From Spirochaetaceae bacterium (GTDB lineage Bacteria > Spirochaetota > Spirochaetia > DSM-27196 > SLAA01), in assembly GCA_007695055.1 (NCBI GenBank), contig REEM01000178.1, positions 1 through 33,689 of the forward strand: a stretch of DNA of 33,689 bases. Direction: 5' to 3'. The notes under the pieces were generated by a model. The model was not told the DNA's origin and did no database searches. It worked only from the letters and a program-made list of their open reading frames with translations. Below are positions 32,198-33,689 of the stretch, one piece after another (the first letter of the stretch is position 1; each line of letters starts with the position of its first letter). The translations under genes were made by a program, and so were the position numbers.

Positions 32198-33129
32198 ATG
32201 AAAAACGACAAACGGCGCGCTGCCAATAAGGGCAGCCGCTCCGGCGACCAGGAGCCAGACGGGCTGGCCCCCAAGAAGCACAACCCGCAGTCTCAGAGCC
32301 CACTACCCACGCGCGACCAGGCCCACGACCGCTTCTTCCGTGCGTTCTTCGGGGAGCCCGCGCGCTTTGCCGCTCTGCTGCAGCAGTTCTTACCCTCAGA
32401 GCTCTTGAGTCACGCATCTACATCCTCACCGAGCACAAGTCCTACCACGACCGGCGTGCGCTTGTGCAGATTCTCCGCTACCAATCTAGTATCTGGTACC
32501 GCGAGCGCGATGAAGACCGGCAGAGGCCTCTGACTGTTGTCTTGCCGGTACTCTTCTACCACGGCCCGCCGCAGCAGATTAGCGGCCGGTTTCACGACGA
32601 GTTTGAGCTGCCGCCGGAGTTTCCGTCTTCCATGCGCAGTCGCCTGAACGACTTCACCGTTGAGGTGATTAATCTCAGTACCCGTGCAGATGAACTCATT
32701 GGAGGGGATCTGCTCATGCGCACCGCGCTTTTGTGCATGAAGCATATTCGCAAGGGGCTTGCTGCGATTCTTGAGGTGCTCAAACCCTTAGTGGTCGAGT
32801 ACCGCACAATTGCTCTGCGGCCGGAATTGGATGTATTATTGGAGTACGTGATACGGGCGCTGAATCTTGATTTTGAAGAGTTTGCGCAGGCGGTGAGCGC
32901 AACGCAGATACAAGGAGCTGCAGAAATGGGCAAGCAAGTACTGAGCAAGTATGATCAAAGGATTTATGACCGGGAAAAGGAAGGTGAAGCACGTGGCGAA
33001 CGCAAAGCGAAGAGCCTCATGGCGCAGCGGCTGCATGAAGAGGGCTTTGCGGCCGAGGATATTGCGCGACTCACCGAGCTTAGTCTTGAACAGGTGAGAG
33101 AGGCGCTCAAGGGCAGTGTACCTGAGTGA
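32198..33129 (+). pseudogene. Broken Rpn/YhgA-type recombination-promoting nuclease
   Basis: The start ATG at 32198 follows GAGGTAAC. The first frame encodes the Rpn/YhgA start (RDQAHDRFFRAFFGEPARFAALLQQFLPSELL). After about 32410 homology continues in another frame (RIYILTEHKSYHDRRALVQILRYQSSIWYRERD) to the stop at 33129, with the family's C-terminal helical repeat end (AKSLMAQRLHEEGF). About 35-40 residues expected in between, including the conserved sDLLF-type catalytic aspartate, are absent. So there is a deletion plus a frame change near 32405-32415, and the gene should be inactive. Confidence 0.78.
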
Positions 33130-33170
33130 GCGATAGCCACACTTTTACCCGCGAATAAACGGGAACTATC

Positions 33171-33194
33171 CCACTTTTACCAGGGTAATAGTGG
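33171..33194. promoter_or_regulatory. Palindrome upstream of the second ATPase
   Basis: CCACTTTTACC-AG-GGTAATAGTGG, an 11-bp inverted repeat with one mismatch, about 18 bp upstream of the -35 box. The CCCACTTT motif recurs at about 32107, 33139 (partial) and 33203. It could be an operator. Confidence 0.4.
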
Positions 33195-33211
33195 AGAATA
33201 CCCCACTTTCT

Positions 33212-33240
33212 TTGACATAGTGAGCGAATACCGGTATGCT
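33212..33240 (+). promoter_or_regulatory. Promoter of the second ATPase, leaderless
   Basis: Perfect TTGACA (33212-33217), 17-bp spacer, TATGCT (33235-33240), ATG at 33248. Only seven bases separate the -10 from the ATG, so the transcript should begin at about the start codon. Confidence 0.6.
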
Positions 33241-33247
33241 GGTATCT

Positions 33248-33689
33248 ATGAAACGTCGCTTGTACGCGGAACTGCAGGCATGGAAGGCCAGCAGACGGAA
33301 GCCGCTACTTCTGTATGGTGCGCGCCAGGTCGGGAAGACATATCTCCTTGAACAGTTCGGGCGGCAGGAGTTTGCCGCTTTTCACTACATCAATTTTGAA
33401 CGTGACTCGGGAGCGGTAAGGCTCTTTGAAGGCAGCTTAGCGCCTAAGGATCTCGTGCCGCTCCTAGAGCTGCATCTTAATGCCACCATCAATCCTCATA
33501 GCGACATCCTTGTACTTGATGAGATTCAAGACTGCCCGCGCGCGCTTACAAGTCTGAAGTACTTTGCTGAGTCAATGCCGGAGTTAGCGGTGTGCTGTGC
33601 CGGTTCTTACGTCGGGCTGGTGGGGGGTGAGGCATCATTTCCGGTGGGCAAGGTGAGCACCCTCACTTTGTATACCATGAGTTTCCAGG
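33248..33689 (+). CDS. AAA ATPase (DUF4143 type), cut by the window end
   Basis: 147 codons are visible, open to the right edge. It begins MKRRLYAELQAWKASRRKPL, a typical start of the family, with Walker A GARQVGKTYLL (24-34) and Walker B ILVLDEIQD (87-95). CCAGSYVGLVGGEASFPVGKV matches the element after Walker B that is normally AGSxLG. It belongs to the same broad family as the gene at 30898 but a different subgroup, so it is not a recent duplicate. The C-terminal part lies outside the window. Confidence 0.85.
   Translation, partial: MKRRLYAELQAWKASRRKPLLLYGARQVGKTYLLEQFGRQEFAAFHYINFERDSGAVRLFEGSLAPKDLVPLLELHLNATINPHSDILVLDEIQDCPRALTSLKYFAESMPELAVCCAGSYVGLVGGEASFPVGKVSTLTLYTMSFQ

Overview
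The window is a moderately GC-rich bacterial chromosome segment. Several lipoproteins with short lipoboxes, a FecR-type lipoprotein with a long Pro/Glu/Ala linker, a large methyl-accepting chemotaxis protein and the general gene mix suggest a free-living spirochaete (Spirochaetaceae-like). No rRNA or other firm phylogenetic marker is present, so this is an inference. No tRNA, rRNA, CRISPR array, transposase or integrase was recognised.

Layout. 1-10.1 kb holds housekeeping and metabolic genes: a lipoprotein cut by the left edge, a YgiQ-type radical SAM protein, a Uma2/DUF820 nuclease-like protein, a minus-strand cluster cstA / small 'cory-CC-star'-like protein / ArsA-GET3-like ATPase, an aldo/keto reductase and a chemotaxis receptor. 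10.2-14.1 kb is an iron locus. A methyltransferase-FeoA fusion overlaps feoB by one base, and a small membrane protein is transcribed divergently. Both sides of the divergent region carry sequences resembling DtxR/IdeR boxes, placed on promoter elements. 14.2-17.4 kb contains a PQQ-type sugar dehydrogenase and an O-acetylhomoserine sulfhydrylase, bracketed by two inverted copies of a 63-bp palindromic repeat. A third copy lies at 27.8 kb with its core flipped relative to its arms. 17.4-20.8 kb has a DUF21/CNNM membrane protein and a FecR/beta-propeller lipoprotein.

20.8-24.1 kb is a cobalamin riboswitch followed by a class I ribonucleotide reductase. The gene order is beta then alpha, and the ATP-cone sits on beta instead of alpha. 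The riboswitch probably shuts off this B12-independent enzyme when B12 is available, which implies a B12-dependent reductase elsewhere in the genome. 24.2-26.3 kb is a nitroreductase / hotdog thioesterase / carboxylesterase operon.

26.3-33.7 kb is an accessory region. It has five VapBC-type toxin-antitoxin pairs (one with an internally deleted toxin), an orphan Phd-type antitoxin, a broken Rpn/YhgA-type nuclease gene, and two AAA/DUF4143 ATPases (the second cut by the right edge). Several of these accessory genes have the -10 box only 6-10 bases before the ATG and no clear Shine-Dalgarno, suggesting leaderless or near-leaderless transcripts, unlike the core genes with AGGAGG-type sites.

The most unusual items are the flip-core palindromic repeat family, the methyltransferase-FeoA fusion with its DtxR-like sites, and the leaderless promoter pattern of the toxin-antitoxin and ATPase genes.
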